Source of the DNA: Acanthosoma haemorrhoidale
Taxonomy: Eukaryota; Arthropoda; Insecta; Hemiptera; Acanthosomatidae
Direction of reading: 5' to 3'
NCBI GenBank assembly: GCA_930367205.1
Contig: OV884014.1
Location: forward strand, 75,681,104 to 75,745,103
Length of the DNA stretch: 64,000 nt
The stretch's first letter is position 1; each line of letters starts with the position of its first letter. Positions 10,196-22,100 of the stretch are shown piece after piece. The position numbers were made by a program, and so were the translations under genes. Under the pieces are notes generated by a model that made no database searches, was not told the DNA's origin, and saw nothing but the letters and a program-made list of their open reading frames with translations.

Positions 10196-12307
10196 AATTA
10201 TGAAAAATAGTATGGCAAAGATCCCGACATCCTGCTGATCGCCGCTCATACAATCAGTACTGCAGGTTGGTAAAGCGGCAATTGGCATCCTTCCGTTCCG
10301 ATTCTTTCAATTCCTATCTCTCCTCTCTGTCTACCAGGGACAACTCCTTGTGGAATCTAACTAACAAAATTCTAAAATATCATCCTGTTTCACACCCACT
10401 CCGTCGTGATAATGGGTCCTGGGCGGCTTCGGAGGGTGAGAGGGCAGAGGAATTCGCACTGCATCTTACCCAAACTTTCACACCTTACCTTTCTCATCAA
10501 AGCCATAATCACAGCACAACTGTGGAAGATTTCCTCACTTCACCTATTCCTCTTTCTCTTCCACCAAAAGCCGTTAACCCCTCTGAGGTCAAATACCTTC
10601 TGAAAAACTTACCTTACGAAAATCCCCTGGATATGATCTCCTTACTCATCAAATTCTCAAACATCTTCCTCCTAAAGCCATAATCTTCCTAACCTACATA
10701 TATAATTGCATTATCCGAACGACGCACTTTCCTCTCCTCTGGACATTCCATTATTGTCCTATTCACCAAACCCGGTAAACCACCCAATGACGTCTCATCT
10801 TATCGTCCAATTAGCCTACTCCCTATCCTCTCAGAAATATTTGAGAAACTCCTACTAAAACGTCTACTTCCCATTGTTGAATCCAAAAACCTTTTTCCCA
10901 CACACCAGTTTGGTTTCAGCCAACGACATTCCACAGCTCAACAAGGCTTTCGTGTTGTTGATCACATCTCCTTAGCCCTTGAAACCAAACAGTATTGCAC
11001 TGCTGCCTTTCTTGATATAGCTTAAGCTTTTTACAGGGTTTGGCACGCAGGTTTGCTCTACAAGCTCAAAAGATATTTACCGCAGACCCTTTTCCTAATC
11101 CTACAGTCCTACCTTTCAAACCGCTTCTTCCAAGTCCGCTGTGGTTTAGAATACTCTAACTACTATTCCATAAATGCCGGAATTCCACAGGGCAGTGTCC
11201 TGGGCCCCATCCTCTATAACCTATACACCGCTAATGTCCCCTCTACCCCCAATACCTTCTTGGCAACATTTGCAGATGACACTGCAGTCTTGTCATCCCA
11301 CTCAGACCCTGATATAGCATCCCAAAACCTTCAAAAACACCTTGATGAGATCGAGTATTGGTGCAACCAATGGTGAATCAAGGTCAATGAAGCAAAATGT
11401 TCCCACATAACCTTTACCCTCTGCCGCTAGTCTTTTTCAATTCAATTCCTCTCCCCGTGTCTGAGACAGTAAGGTATTTAGGCTTCCACCTCGACAAAAA
11501 ACTGACATGGAAACCACACACAAGGCTAAAAAGACAAGAACTAAACAGACGCTTTGGACAACTGTACAGACTACTTCGAAGGACATCCCATCTCTCAATA
11601 GAAAATAAACTACTTATTTACAAAGTTATACTTAAGCCAATCTGGACATACGAAATAGAGCTATGGGAGACAGCAAAAAAGTCGAACATCAAGTGCATCC
11701 AATCCTTTCAATCAAAAGTCCTGAGAACAATAGTAAATTCCCCTTATTACGTCAGCAACAAACCTCTCCATAATGATCTTAATATACCCTACATTCTTGA
11801 ACTCATCCCTTCCAAATTCATGAAATTCCATAGTAACCTATCCAACCACCCTAATCCCGTAGCACAGTCATTGCACTGCTCCACTCATCTCTATAATCCT
11901 CCTCGGAGACTTAAACGGCAGTGGCCTCGTGACCTCCTATAAATGCGCAACAGTGGGAGTCCTGGCAATGGCCAGTTTCTCCAATCATGTCCTGAGCGTA
12001 TGTGGCTCTCGCGCTCTGCGTCAGCCTCGCTCGTATTCGGTGGCGTGGCTGGTGGGGGAGCGTGGGGGACTTCCCAAGACTCCGCTTCCTCTCTCGCATG
12101 CGAGGGAGGCAACAACCGTGTGGACTTTGGGGGCCCCTGGGCTGTTTGTAAATATTGTATGAATATGCGAGCGAATGATGAATTGTAAATATGGTATGAA
12201 TGAAAACATTTATCTCAATTATTTATTGCCTATTAAGTATTAAGGAAGATTGTAATTTCATCATAATAAAGTTGTTTTAATAATTAAAAAAAGAAATTAT
12301 GAAAAAT
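10196..12307 (+). mobile_element. 5'-truncated Jockey-like non-LTR retrotransposon (family A reference copy) with 13-bp TSD
   Basis: The element body is about 10,209-12,294, bracketed by the exact 13-bp direct repeat AATTATGAAAAAT at 10,196-10,208 and 12,295-12,307. It begins inside ORF2 (WQRSRHPADRRSYNQYC, in frame with the following codons) and so lacks the endonuclease. It carries the reverse-transcriptase domain and C-terminal region, then a roughly 350-bp 3' UTR from 11,943, ending AATAAAGTTGTTTTAATAATT plus A-rich tail. The endonuclease-less 5' truncation, TSD and A-rich tail are the hallmarks of target-primed reverse transcription. The other family-A fragments in the window are shorter copies of its 3' end. 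Confidence 0.92.
10213..11942 (+). pseudogene. Jockey-clade ORF2 (reverse transcriptase), broken
   Basis: The RT domain is readable in order: linker (frame from 10,213), the SSYRPISLLPILS region near 10,800, an FGFSQRHSTAQQ block near 10,910, motif A (FLDIA.AF) near 11,010, GIPQGSVLGP near 11,190, and the catalytic FADD at 11,269-11,280. The thumb and C-terminus continue in the frame 11,397-11,942 and end PRRLKRQWPRDLL. Breaks: frameshifts near 10,625, 10,740 and 11,415, and in-frame stops at 11,023-11,025 (CAA to TAA inside motif A) and 11,374-11,376 (TGA after NQW). It is therefore inactive. The clade call rests on the motif wording and the C-terminus; the exact family name is not established. 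Confidence 0.9.
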
Positions 12308-12309
12308 GT

Positions 12310-14199
12310 CAAAAAAAATGAATCAGAATGCGGTGCAAAATAAATCAAATGATAGTGGCTCCCATGTTTTTAAAAACCGTTAAAAATACAATCCAACATA
12401 AAAAATATAGATAAAAGGTCAAAGAGCTAAAAGTGATTTGACCTAAAGTGTCAAAAGTTTAAAAAAAGTTAACAGTACGTATGTCCATAATATACATAAA
12501 AGAAATGGTAAAGACAATAGAAAAAATAGGATAGATAGTTTTTTGAAAAAGGTAATACATAGGTCCAGATTACAAAGTCTTTCAAGTTTTAATAACTTTC
12601 ATTACCTCCAAAACAACTAGGGTTTAGTTTAAAAGTGAGATCTGTGTTGATTACTAAGGTGACCAATGAAGTAGCCCAATAAAAAACGTGATCTTTTACA
12701 TTGACGTTATAAGCTTAAAATACTATTACTGTTTATTTTAAATTGGACGGTAATAATATAATTGTGCCCATTGAAAAGCATTACAGTTGACTTAATTTTT
12801 TTCCGTTATTCCCATTCGGAATGTATCCTTCAATTATGAGTACCATAGATCTTTTAATAGGGTGCTTCCGATTGACGGGGAGGATACGATTCGAATTATT
12901 ACCACCGCCTGCTGTTAACAGCACCCGAACAAAAGCTATTGTCATTTTAATTAGGGCAGCCGTGTAGACATAGGGAGAGAGAGAGGCTGAGATAAAATTT
13001 CAATATTAATTTAGTTATGTTAATAAAGGCTACTGGGGGGGGGGGGAGGGCCGGCGGAGTGGAGTTGGACGAAGAACATTACCGGGTCCAACTTGTCCCG
13101 GAACGGCGCAAACTTGTCCTCGACAACTGACATTAGAGCATTATTTATGCATCTCCATATTAACAAAAACAACGGAGAGGCCCCAGACCAGCTGAGTAAT
13201 TAGAAAATTCTCTCGTATGGAAGGCACCACTCCTCCCCTACTCCTCCTCTCTCCCGAGGGTCTACTCCTTGTTAAAACTTTACGTATAAAAACCTCCCCC
13301 CCCTCCGGGGCCGTTTCCCCCCTTACCCCCACCAAGCAATGGACGGTCCTAGCCGCCCCCCCAGAATTAATTAAGGAGAAAGAGTGTCAATCACATTATA
13401 CAATCAGGGCGCCTTAACTGCAAATAACCTCAGCCCTGCAGGACTTTCTGTTTATATTAAAGGAGCAAACTTTATAAATAAATATACAGGAGGATAAAAG
13501 ACATATTCCTTCTTCCCTTCTCTCTCTGCTACCATGTTTCCTTCATTTCTTTCTTCGCCGCTTTATTCAACCCTTCTCAGTTTTTATTTTCCCTCTACTC
13601 TTACATATTTCATAAGTCTCCTTATCTGTTTATATTAATTTTCTTCTCTTTATTGCAGTGAGAGAAACACATATCTGTCGACAGTTTCTTAGCCATAATT
13701 TAGATTTATCCTATCTAGAAACTTTTCCATATATTTTTAGCGTTTGGCCACTAAAAATCGTTGAAAATTTCATATTAAAGACTATTAAACTTTGATACTT
13801 GTGAACCTAAAAATAAAACACGATAAAACTACCAGTAAAAAAAACATTAATATTAAAACAGAAAATTTCAAGGCTCTTTGCATGTCGGATTTACATTCAC
13901 TTAGATTGTTGTAATTTTAGCTAGGTATAACTGTGACGGCTTGAGGGTGAATGTTGAAAGTGCTTGAATATTAAAAACGTCTGAAGAGAAAGTAACATTG
14001 ATTTTGAAACCTAATTTATATATTTATGTGAAAGCCTTAAGAATAAAACTTTAAAAAAACCTATATAGTCTTTAAAATTATGATGCTATCCACGAGAGAA
14101 ACTTCTCAATTTCAATTCTCAAAGGCCAAACCCTCGCAAAAGGCTTTTACTCGCTGCACTTGATAATTATAATAATTATTAACAACAGTTGGGCTACTA
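12310..14199. other. Non-coding DNA with a GC/pyrimidine-rich block
   Basis: AT-rich except for 13,034-13,440. That block starts with a run of 12 G (13,035-13,046) and continues C/T-rich (13,220-13,340 and 13,500-13,580). The small frames on both strands (13,141-13,417) are side effects of this composition. No gene recognised. Confidence 0.4.
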
Positions 14200-14665
14200 T
14201 GTACTATTAGGGTATCAAAATGGATTGATATCTTCATTCCTCTACTCATTTTAGTAACAACAAAATAGTAAGACACAGATCTTACCACCTTTACTACTTG
14301 CTAACTTCACCCATTTTGTCGCTGCGTCTCAAACTGATGACATAAAAACGTGTCCTCTGGCCAGCTCTGCTGTACGGAGCCCCGCTATATACTCACGTGA
14401 CTGACAATACAGCTAAATGTCTCCAGCTCCAGAATGGGATCATGAAAAAAATCGCTGACCTGCTTGGTGTGTGTTGGTTGCTTGGTGTGCCATCGATGGG
14501 TGAGTTCATCCACCGGAGAAACATCAAGTTTTTTTACTCATTGCAGCACCTCACAAACCCAGTGTTTAACACTATTACCCCACCACCCTTCCCACATCGC
14601 TGGCAACAGGCTGTTAGATGTAAGTTAGTTTAAGGTTCATGATAAATAAGGTGAGCCCCAACACT
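14200..14665 (+). mobile_element. Family-B Jockey-like LINE, 3' end
   Basis: From about 14,345 the frame reads the ORF2 C-terminus with the family signature ALLYGAPL and then PSMGEFIHRRNIKFF, SLQHLTNPVFNTI and PPPFPHRWQQ, stopping at 14,631-14,633. The 5' part (14,200-14,340) is decayed but aligns with 18,760-18,899 on the opposite strand. The tail carries GGTGAGCCCCAACAC, the degraded form of the family hairpin. It is diverged and inactive. Confidence 0.85.
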
Positions 14666-15948
14666 TTTAATAAATTCAGTCCATTAATGAATAATGTAAA
14701 TCATTATACTTTTGTACAATGCAGATCACTATTTTGTCTACTAGAATGTTAATGTAATAGAAATGTAGCTAAGCTACAGGAAATACAATGAAACAATTGT
14801 AAAAATATTCGTTTGTAGAATCTATATTTTGTACATATATAAATTTGTAACAAGAGTATATGGAAAAAGAAATATATATATATACATAAAAAAAATATTT
14901 GTTATATTGTACGGAATTTAATTTGTATCAAAGTCATCTATGCCATTATGACACTAGCAGCCTTGGTTGTCCCTGAACATTTTTCTAGCCTACTCTGTGA
15001 CACAAAATAATTTTTCCTAGGACATTGCCTTGTCAAGGCTCCAATAGAAAACATTGCTTGACTATAAATGATGAAAACTGAAGAATGACTGTGATAATGA
15101 TACGAAGACCGACGCAGGAGGCTCATTTTGTGAGGAAAATAACTCACCTACTGGAAAATATTTATGATCCATATTCTTCAAAATTTGGATAAACTGTATA
15201 CTCAATTATGTCATGATCGACTCCAGTTCCACTCGATACGCGGACATTATTGCCGTCAAGGATCAACAATGAGCTCGACCACAAAATAGATCCCACCATT
15301 TGCTACGACTCATAAATTAATCAAGAAAAAATATTTTTCTATCCATAAAGAAATATTTCCTACTGAGAAATATTGTCATGTTACCGAGTTAGGGTTTGGT
15401 TCTAGCGGTGTGGTATTCAAATCAAACGAGCTCGTTTTTTCTGTAATCGGGAAGAAATGTCAATTGAACATGTCCAGAGTTGATGAATTTATAACTGACT
15501 CACTAGCTTAAATTAATAACGGTCAAATAAACCAAGGTTCGTATCCAAAAAAAGGCACTAAAGTGTTAAATCGTTAGTATCCTTGACTAAATAGAGGTTA
15601 AGTTTTATTGTCTTTTTGGAAAAATGACGGAGAAGAAGAAAAGCAATAAACCGCAACAACGCGCAATGAAATATTTATCTCTGTATTTATCCTATTCTGG
15701 TAATATTGTTTCTGACTAAAAAGACACAGTAATAAGTTATATATTTGACGTGACGTGCAAAAGTTGCTTATATTTAAAAAATGAGCACAATATCCTGCTT
15801 AAACTTTTATTAATACTAAATAGTAGATTTTGCAAGCAGAGCCTCTCACTTGGAATTAATCGGAATAGTGAGAATCTCCACTTTATTTGACTACCCCTGT
15901 AGAAAACAAAGAAAGAAACTACAAGAAGCCGTAGACTCAATCTGCCGC
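14666..15948. other. AT-rich non-coding DNA
   Basis: No supported feature. Short frames at 14,938-15,147 and 15,737-15,940 have no coding character. Confidence 0.4.
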
Positions 15949-15994
15949 TATAAATATCAATTTGTAAGTGTGTTTTGTGCGGGCAGCGTCAGTT
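15949..15994 (+). promoter_or_regulatory. Possible core promoter (TATA box and initiator)
   Basis: TATAAATA lies at 15,949-15,956 and an arthropod-type initiator TCAGTT at 15,989-15,994. The spacing of about 42 bp to the initiator A is longer than the usual 30 or so, which weakens the call. It sits just upstream of the longest open frame in the window. Confidence 0.25.
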
Positions 15995-16031
15995 GTTTTG
16001 TCAGGCGGGTTTGCAATTAGGCCAGATCCAG

Positions 16032-16628
16032 ATGGATTTGTTTTCGTTCGCTGAGCGGAGATGGGCTTTTTGCCTTCCTCGCTCCGTCCGTCTCTTTTTG
16101 TCCTCCGTTCATTTCATTCCAAGTCGGATTAGTGTCCTACGTGTCTTCTTCATCCGTCCTGCCCGTCGGTCACGAAGCGAAATACCTGCGTATACTGTGA
16201 AGAAATCTCAGCAGTTGTTCCATAACAGTAGGGGGGAAATGATAACTGTACCATCTTTCAGGACATGTTGCGTAAGCATTGTAATGTTATTGGAATGCTG
16301 CTTGTTATTTGGATACATTCGCAACTTTTACCAAGAAGAAAGACACCAATATGCTACTGATATATGTTACTGCACAACAAAATTTTTTTTGCCCCTAGAA
16401 AACTCGATATTGAATCGAATTTTGCAGATTTCAGTTCATTACTATCCAATTGGCAGTTTCCAGGTTTGCCCTGCTCACTCAAGAAACTGGAGTGAAAATG
16501 TTGACGAGCTGTCCATCAATAACTCAAAAGTTATATATATTGATTCAATTTATGTAAGTATTTCTTTCTATATTCCATTACTTGTTTTAACTCTACGATA
16601 TACCAAAGTATTGTTTTGTTTAAGATGA
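16032..16628 (+). CDS. Long open frame of unknown function
   Basis: The frame is open from 15,975 to a TAA at 16,626-16,628. The first ATG (16,032, context CCAGATGG) gives 198 codons. This is the longest uninterrupted frame in the window. At about 36-40% GC, I estimate roughly 0.06-0.07 stops per codon, so a run this long is unexpected by chance. The N-terminal third is Arg/Phe/Ser-rich, a hydrophobic segment (VSIVMLLECCLLFGYI) lies mid-protein, and the C-terminus is hydrophobic. I recognise no domain. It could be a one-exon gene, a lineage-specific gene, or a fluke in a pyrimidine-rich patch (16,060-16,170). Confidence 0.3.
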   Translation: MDLFSFAERRWAFCLPRSVRLFLSSVHFIPSRISVLRVFFIRPARRSRSEIPAYTVKKSQQLFHNSRGEMITVPSFRTCCVSIVMLLECCLLFGYIRNFYQEERHQYATDICYCTTKFFLPLENSILNRILQISVHYYPIGSFQVCPAHSRNWSENVDELSINNSKVIYIDSIYVSISFYIPLLVLTLRYTKVLFCLR

Positions 16629-16639
16629 AATACCGATTG

Positions 16640-18270
16640 GACAGGCAGTGAAAATGCACACCTGTTCCTAAGCTAATATTGTTTTTTTTAAAAACCCTTT
16701 TATTTTGATTTATTGGTTAGGATTTACAACGCATAGAATCTGCAGCGAATCCATGTAAACAAAAATTGCACCTTGTGCTTCTTATATTGACTGTAGTGTG
16801 CCAACTAGTTTACGAGGTTATACTGTTTGTTGTTTAAGAAAATCTAATGGATTTATATAATAAAAGATTTTTTGAAATTTAAACTTGATGGCCCTAAGCC
16901 ACTATACCTTACCAACTAACTATTATACACTTTCCTTAATACGAGGTGTTGGAGTAAAATGATTTAATAGCAACATAGAAGTGTTGGGTGGACCTAAACT
17001 GTTAATGATTACTTAGCTAACCATGATAGGCCCTGGTGCAAAATTCCACTCAAAGAGTAAAACTAAAGATAGTTAAATTAACGAAAAAACAATTTTTTTT
17101 TTCAATACAAACCCCCCCTCCTTAAAAACAAATAAAATATCAAGAGTTATAAATCTCTACTCGAATGGTCAGGTTAATTACTCTCAGTGCATGATGGTAG
17201 AATCCTGACTGAAATAGCCTTTCACGCAGTAATTAAAGTATATTTGACCTTCTTGGCGTAGTCTGTACATTGGAATAACCCGTGACTTATGACTACACAG
17301 GTCTTTGTTCGAAAAATAATCACAATATGAGGATTTTACAACAATATTTTTCACTTTTGGTTTTTGATGCAGGCATACATATAAACGTTTAGTATTTAAT
17401 TTTCTTAGACCTTCATTGATATTAGTTTGTCCAGAGGTTCGTGATAAACCACTTAGCTATTGTACAAATAATTGTTTGGACTTTCAATGAGAATTTTTAA
17501 TTTTAATGATCGTTTATTCTGTGGACTAAGGAACAATCATGCAATCTTTGGACCCGGTTTAGGAATGGAAAATGATTATGAATAGGAAATTTGTATGAAT
17601 TTCAAAACAACAAGAGTTCAACTTTTTATTTGTATGAGATGTATAGAAAGAGTTGTAAGTGATGATGTAACTGTTCCTTTAATTTGATAAAAATTTAAAA
17701 TTTTCACCAAGAAATAACCTAATTCTATACAAAAAAAAAACACGTAATTCATTCCATTATATCATCTCTCTAGTTTGGAGTTCCACCTGTCGATGTAACT
17801 ACGCAATACTTGAAATAATTTAAAGCCCATGCATGAGGATTATAAATGGAAATACAGGTTGCACAAGAATACCTTAAATGTTATCTGACCTTCATTTGAC
17901 AACATTGCAAAGTCATAAATACAATCAAACAGACAAATTCTTTAGGTACACAATTTAATCTGGCAATCTTTAATTCAGAAAATAAGTAACTATCACAAAT
18001 TTTTACTGAGGGGATACACCCACAAAACTGGGGAGTTTGTGAACCCCAGTATCATGTGACAACGTACTATACCCCATTACTCTCCACAATGGAATTCTTT
18101 CAAAATCAAAGATTTTTTTCCTTTTGCATCCTGCAGTTTGGCCACTTGCTTTGCCGTAACTATTAAGGTTTTTTTTCATAGCTGAAATAATATAGTTCCT
18201 ACATGTCATTTAATGTTTGAAAACATTAATTGGTTTAAATACTATGTACATTCTACACTATTCGTTACAA
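16640..18270. other. AT-rich non-coding DNA
   Basis: No supported gene or repeat. Poly-A/T runs only. Confidence 0.4.
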
Positions 18271-18279
18271 TTTAAAAGG

Positions 18280-18899
18280 CGATGAGGCACACCTTATGAA
18301 ACATTAGAACTAAAACTAAGAGTTAAACCTAACAAAACAAAATCATAGCCTCATTTTCCCAGACAGTCTGTTGCCTGGACAGAATACAAGGTGTGTGAAG
18401 ATAGAAAATGAAAGAACTCACCTTATGAATGAATTGTGCTAATACTAACCTAAACCCAACTAACTAACTTAACCTAGTTTTACCGGATAGTTTATTGCCA
18501 TCGATTCTGGAAGGCTGGTGGGATCTTAGTGTAATACGCTGGGTTTGTTAGATGCTGCAACAAGTCACAAAACTTGATGTGTCTCCGGTGGATGAACTCA
18601 CCCACCGACGGCACACCAAGCAACGGGTGCAGGTTAGCGTTCTTCAACCTCTCGAAAGAGGTATGTCGAACCACTTTTCTTATTGTAGACTTGGAGACTT
18701 ATTAAGACTGGAGAGGGGGGCACCGTACAGCAGAGCTGACCGGAGTACACGTTTATATATCATCAGTTTAAGACGCAGCGACAAGTTGGGGGAAGTTAGC
18801 AAGTAGTGAAGCTGGTAAGATGTGTTTCGTACTATTTAGATGTTACTAAAATGAGTAGAGGAATGGAGGGGATCCAACTGGATACCCAGATAGTACATT
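18280..18899 (-). mobile_element. Family-B LINE, 3' end with duplicated tail
   Basis: On the minus strand the ORF2 end is readable: ALLYGAP.., then VVRHTSFERLKNANLHPLLG, PSVGEFIHRRHIKF, LLQHLTNPAY and NRWQ near 18,480. The 5' part aligns with 14,200-14,340 and 50,591-50,740. Its 3' UTR contains two successive copies of the block that starts CAACAGACT(A/G)TC(C/T)GG and ends CATAAGGTG(A/T)G: one ending about 18,415 and one ending about 18,285. That indicates a tandem 3' end. No intact ORF. Confidence 0.82.
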
Positions 18900-18989
18900 G
18901 AGAAAGCCAGCGAGTTCTCTTGCCCTCCTAACTATCACGAACTGCCCACAGCCAGCGAGGTAAAAAGTGTCCGAGCGTTAATTAAACAG

Positions 18990-19150
18990 GTGCACGGGCC
19001 AAATTGAATCAGCGGAGCCGATTGGTCAGCTGCCATCAGTCACTTCCTTGGCGAGCTCGCTGATTGGTCCAAAGTGGCCTTCTTATGTCTCCTCTCTTTT
19101 AATTGGTCCCCTGTAACTTGGTCAGCCTGTAGGCCACTCAATCTTGCCCT
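18990..19150. promoter_or_regulatory. Cluster of three inverted CCAAT boxes
   Basis: ATTGGTC occurs at 19,021, 19,063 and 19,102, so the three ATTGG cores are 42 and 39 bp apart and identically oriented. They lie in a GC-richer patch that also contains an E-box-like CAGCTG (19,028-19,033). NF-Y sites with regular spacing are typical of TATA-less promoters; the target gene is not visible. Confidence 0.3.
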
Positions 19151-22100
19151 CTCCCCCTAGCACCAGCTTTGTACTTCACTGATATAGCGGTAAAGATTTC
19201 TTATGAAACGGTTGACTGATAGTTTTACCTCAGAAATTGATTTATGGTATTCAAACCTCTTTGTGCCGTTTAAATGACAGAGTGAGAATTTCTTTATTTC
19301 ATTTTATGTTACAAGGGCTCAGTATCCAGGCCCCAAAGCGCATTTAAACTAAAATACAATTAATAGGAATAACTAATTTTGACTTATTAATATGCAGGAA
19401 AAAAAACAAAAAACCTACAACTAAAAGACTAATCCTTAAAAATAAATGACTAATTATGTATCTTGATACATTATACACAACACTTTTCACTATGTTATTG
19501 TTGCTACACTTACAAGTTTTAAGAAACCTTAGAGTGCTTTCTTTCACTAAGTATTAAATAAAGTCAATGCCAGTGGTAGTTGGGAGTATTCCTAGGTGAT
19601 CTTGTTATTGTTCTTAGGAAGTGATTTTTCATATCCTGCAGTTCAAGAAAGTGCAGTTCACACCTCATATTCCATGATGTGTATGTTTATTTGACAAATA
19701 TTTTATAAACTATTGCTATATATTTTAACCACTGTTTAGATCTTTTGCAAAGGAATGGGAACACCAATGAGGGCCCTTGGCTTTTGCTCTAATAGTCGTA
19801 GTTCGGAAAGGTTAGCCCTTGATGGAACATTACGCTTCAGTATTTCCCGAAATATTTTGTGCCTACTTTTAGTGAATACAATTTGCAATATAGTAGAATA
19901 TGCACTCCCCATATCTAATCAATAATTAAAGAATATTTTATTTTGTATTACTTGTAAAATATAGTTCGTTAAGAGTCAGCAGAACGCAGTTGCCCTCCGA
20001 CTTGAGGGATAATCCATCTGCGGGAAACAGAAGTAAAGGTCGGAAGCAGGTCAAAGGGCCAAATGGGTTTTAAGAATAAAGTTGTCTCCAAAAATATGTG
20101 TTAGAGACATACATTCACTCGAGCCTAAAGAGTTGCTAAGAACCCATCCCTTTGAACAGATGAAAAGAGCCACACAAGTGTACCTAAGTAGGTGAGCTGA
20201 AATCAGCCAATGGTTGGCCCAAGGAGTGCGGGTTGGATAGAAAAGCAAGCATCACTGGCGACTGCTTTGGAGGCTGGTGTTTATATATATAGGCGGTACC
20301 AACCTAGAGAGCCTGTATAGAGTCCACTAGAAGTGGGCGTTGCTAAGTGTAAACAAAGTTACTTTCATAAATAATGAATCATAGCCATTGCCAGTTAAGT
20401 TTGAATACCATGAGTTATTTCGAACCAATTAAAGTCAATAGTTGAGATCAAATCTTACAAATATCTTTAATGTTTTTTCATAAAGTAGTCATATTATGGT
20501 TTAATATAAAAAAAATATGTTTAGTTTTTAATGTTCTCTTTTATGATTAGAATTGTTTGATGTCAGAAAAAATGGTCTTTGTTTTATTCTCTATTAGACG
20601 AGAATAATGAACACATCTACCACACATTTTCGTGATTGTTACTTTGTTCATTTGCTGCAAATATACTATTTCTATTTACTTAATAAACTCTTATTGTCAT
20701 AGTACTTTACATTTTACATGATTTGTTTCTCAAGTACACTTATACTTATTATTGTCTTATCATCCTTAATAAAATGTAAGATTAGAATTTTGATTATTAA
20801 TTGAGAGCATCAAATAAATACTTTTTTACCTATCTGACAGAATATACATTTGGTAAACGAAAGGTGGACCAAATTATCAATCCCAATCAAACATAAATTC
20901 TTTTTTTTTTTCTTTTTTTCTATTCAATTCTAAAATATTACCAATCTTTATTATGGACTCAATGTGCTTTAATATCAGCTGCGAGGAAGAGTCAGCCGCC
21001 ATTAAAAGTCCTTTAGGAGTGTAGTTACTTTTACAACGGTATAGCCTAGGTATTTTACATCTCTATTTTTACTTAGCATCCGTAAAATAAATCATTTGAT
21101 TTGATTATCGACTTGGAGTGATTATGTTGCCTCGCCAGGACCACTATTGCCATACTCTCAGAAAACATATACAAATCAACTAGGTCGGTGTAGACAAAGT
21201 CGTTTATATAGACATTGCTTAATTTTGGCGGTTAAATTTATAATATTTTAAAATAGATATTAAAAACTCACTTCAATTGAACGTCATTAACACGTTAGCA
21301 GGATAAAGCCGTTTAAACCAGTCAGTAGGTAGCTTACGATGACAGAAGATCAAATGTCAACCAAAGCCCTGTTAACTGCGGAGAGAGGTGAGGCTGATCA
21401 TGCTGGTCCACTGATCCCTTACGCAGCTTAACATACCCCAGCTAAGTAACAGTACACTTTCTGGAGAATTTTATAATTTGATATTACGCTTAGTGGGTTT
21501 TATAGGTCTATTTATTATGTATGATTAAAATCATTATGATAGATAAATATTATTATCGAGCACAAATCTAGAGGATTCACAGGATTAAACAGGTACCGGG
21601 TCATTTCGTTTAATTGTCTCACGTGAAAAACATTAATGTGGATAATGAAAAAAAAATTGAAGATAATAGAAAAATTTTGTCAGCAAACAAGAACAATGGC
21701 TTATTTAGGTATTATTTCAGCAAAAGAATACCAAAAATTCTAAATAAAATACTATTTAGGATTATAGAATTAGAGTGGAAATCTATTGAAAATTAGCTTG
21801 AAGTTTATTTAAGCAGCAGGCTCACTTTCAGACCACAAATACACCATATATGCACAACCGGAAAATCTACTATAACAATAGAAATTCTAAGCATAATGAT
21901 AAGGCTGAACTAGTCATTTTACGATTTGTTAGTAAAGCCCGTATTATCTTATGCAGAACTCACTTGAAGCACACCAATATCAGCAAACTTCAAATAACCT
22001 AAAATATTTTAATAATTAAAAATATCTTTAATAGTTATGTTGCACGAATTATCCAAATATGGTTACATTCCAGGTACTCAAACAGCGATAGCAATAATAT

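Noticed and set aside
11891..12209. Several overlapping frames on both strands
   Set aside because: They fall in the 3' UTR of the family-A LINE, which is repeated without conserved frame at the other copies.
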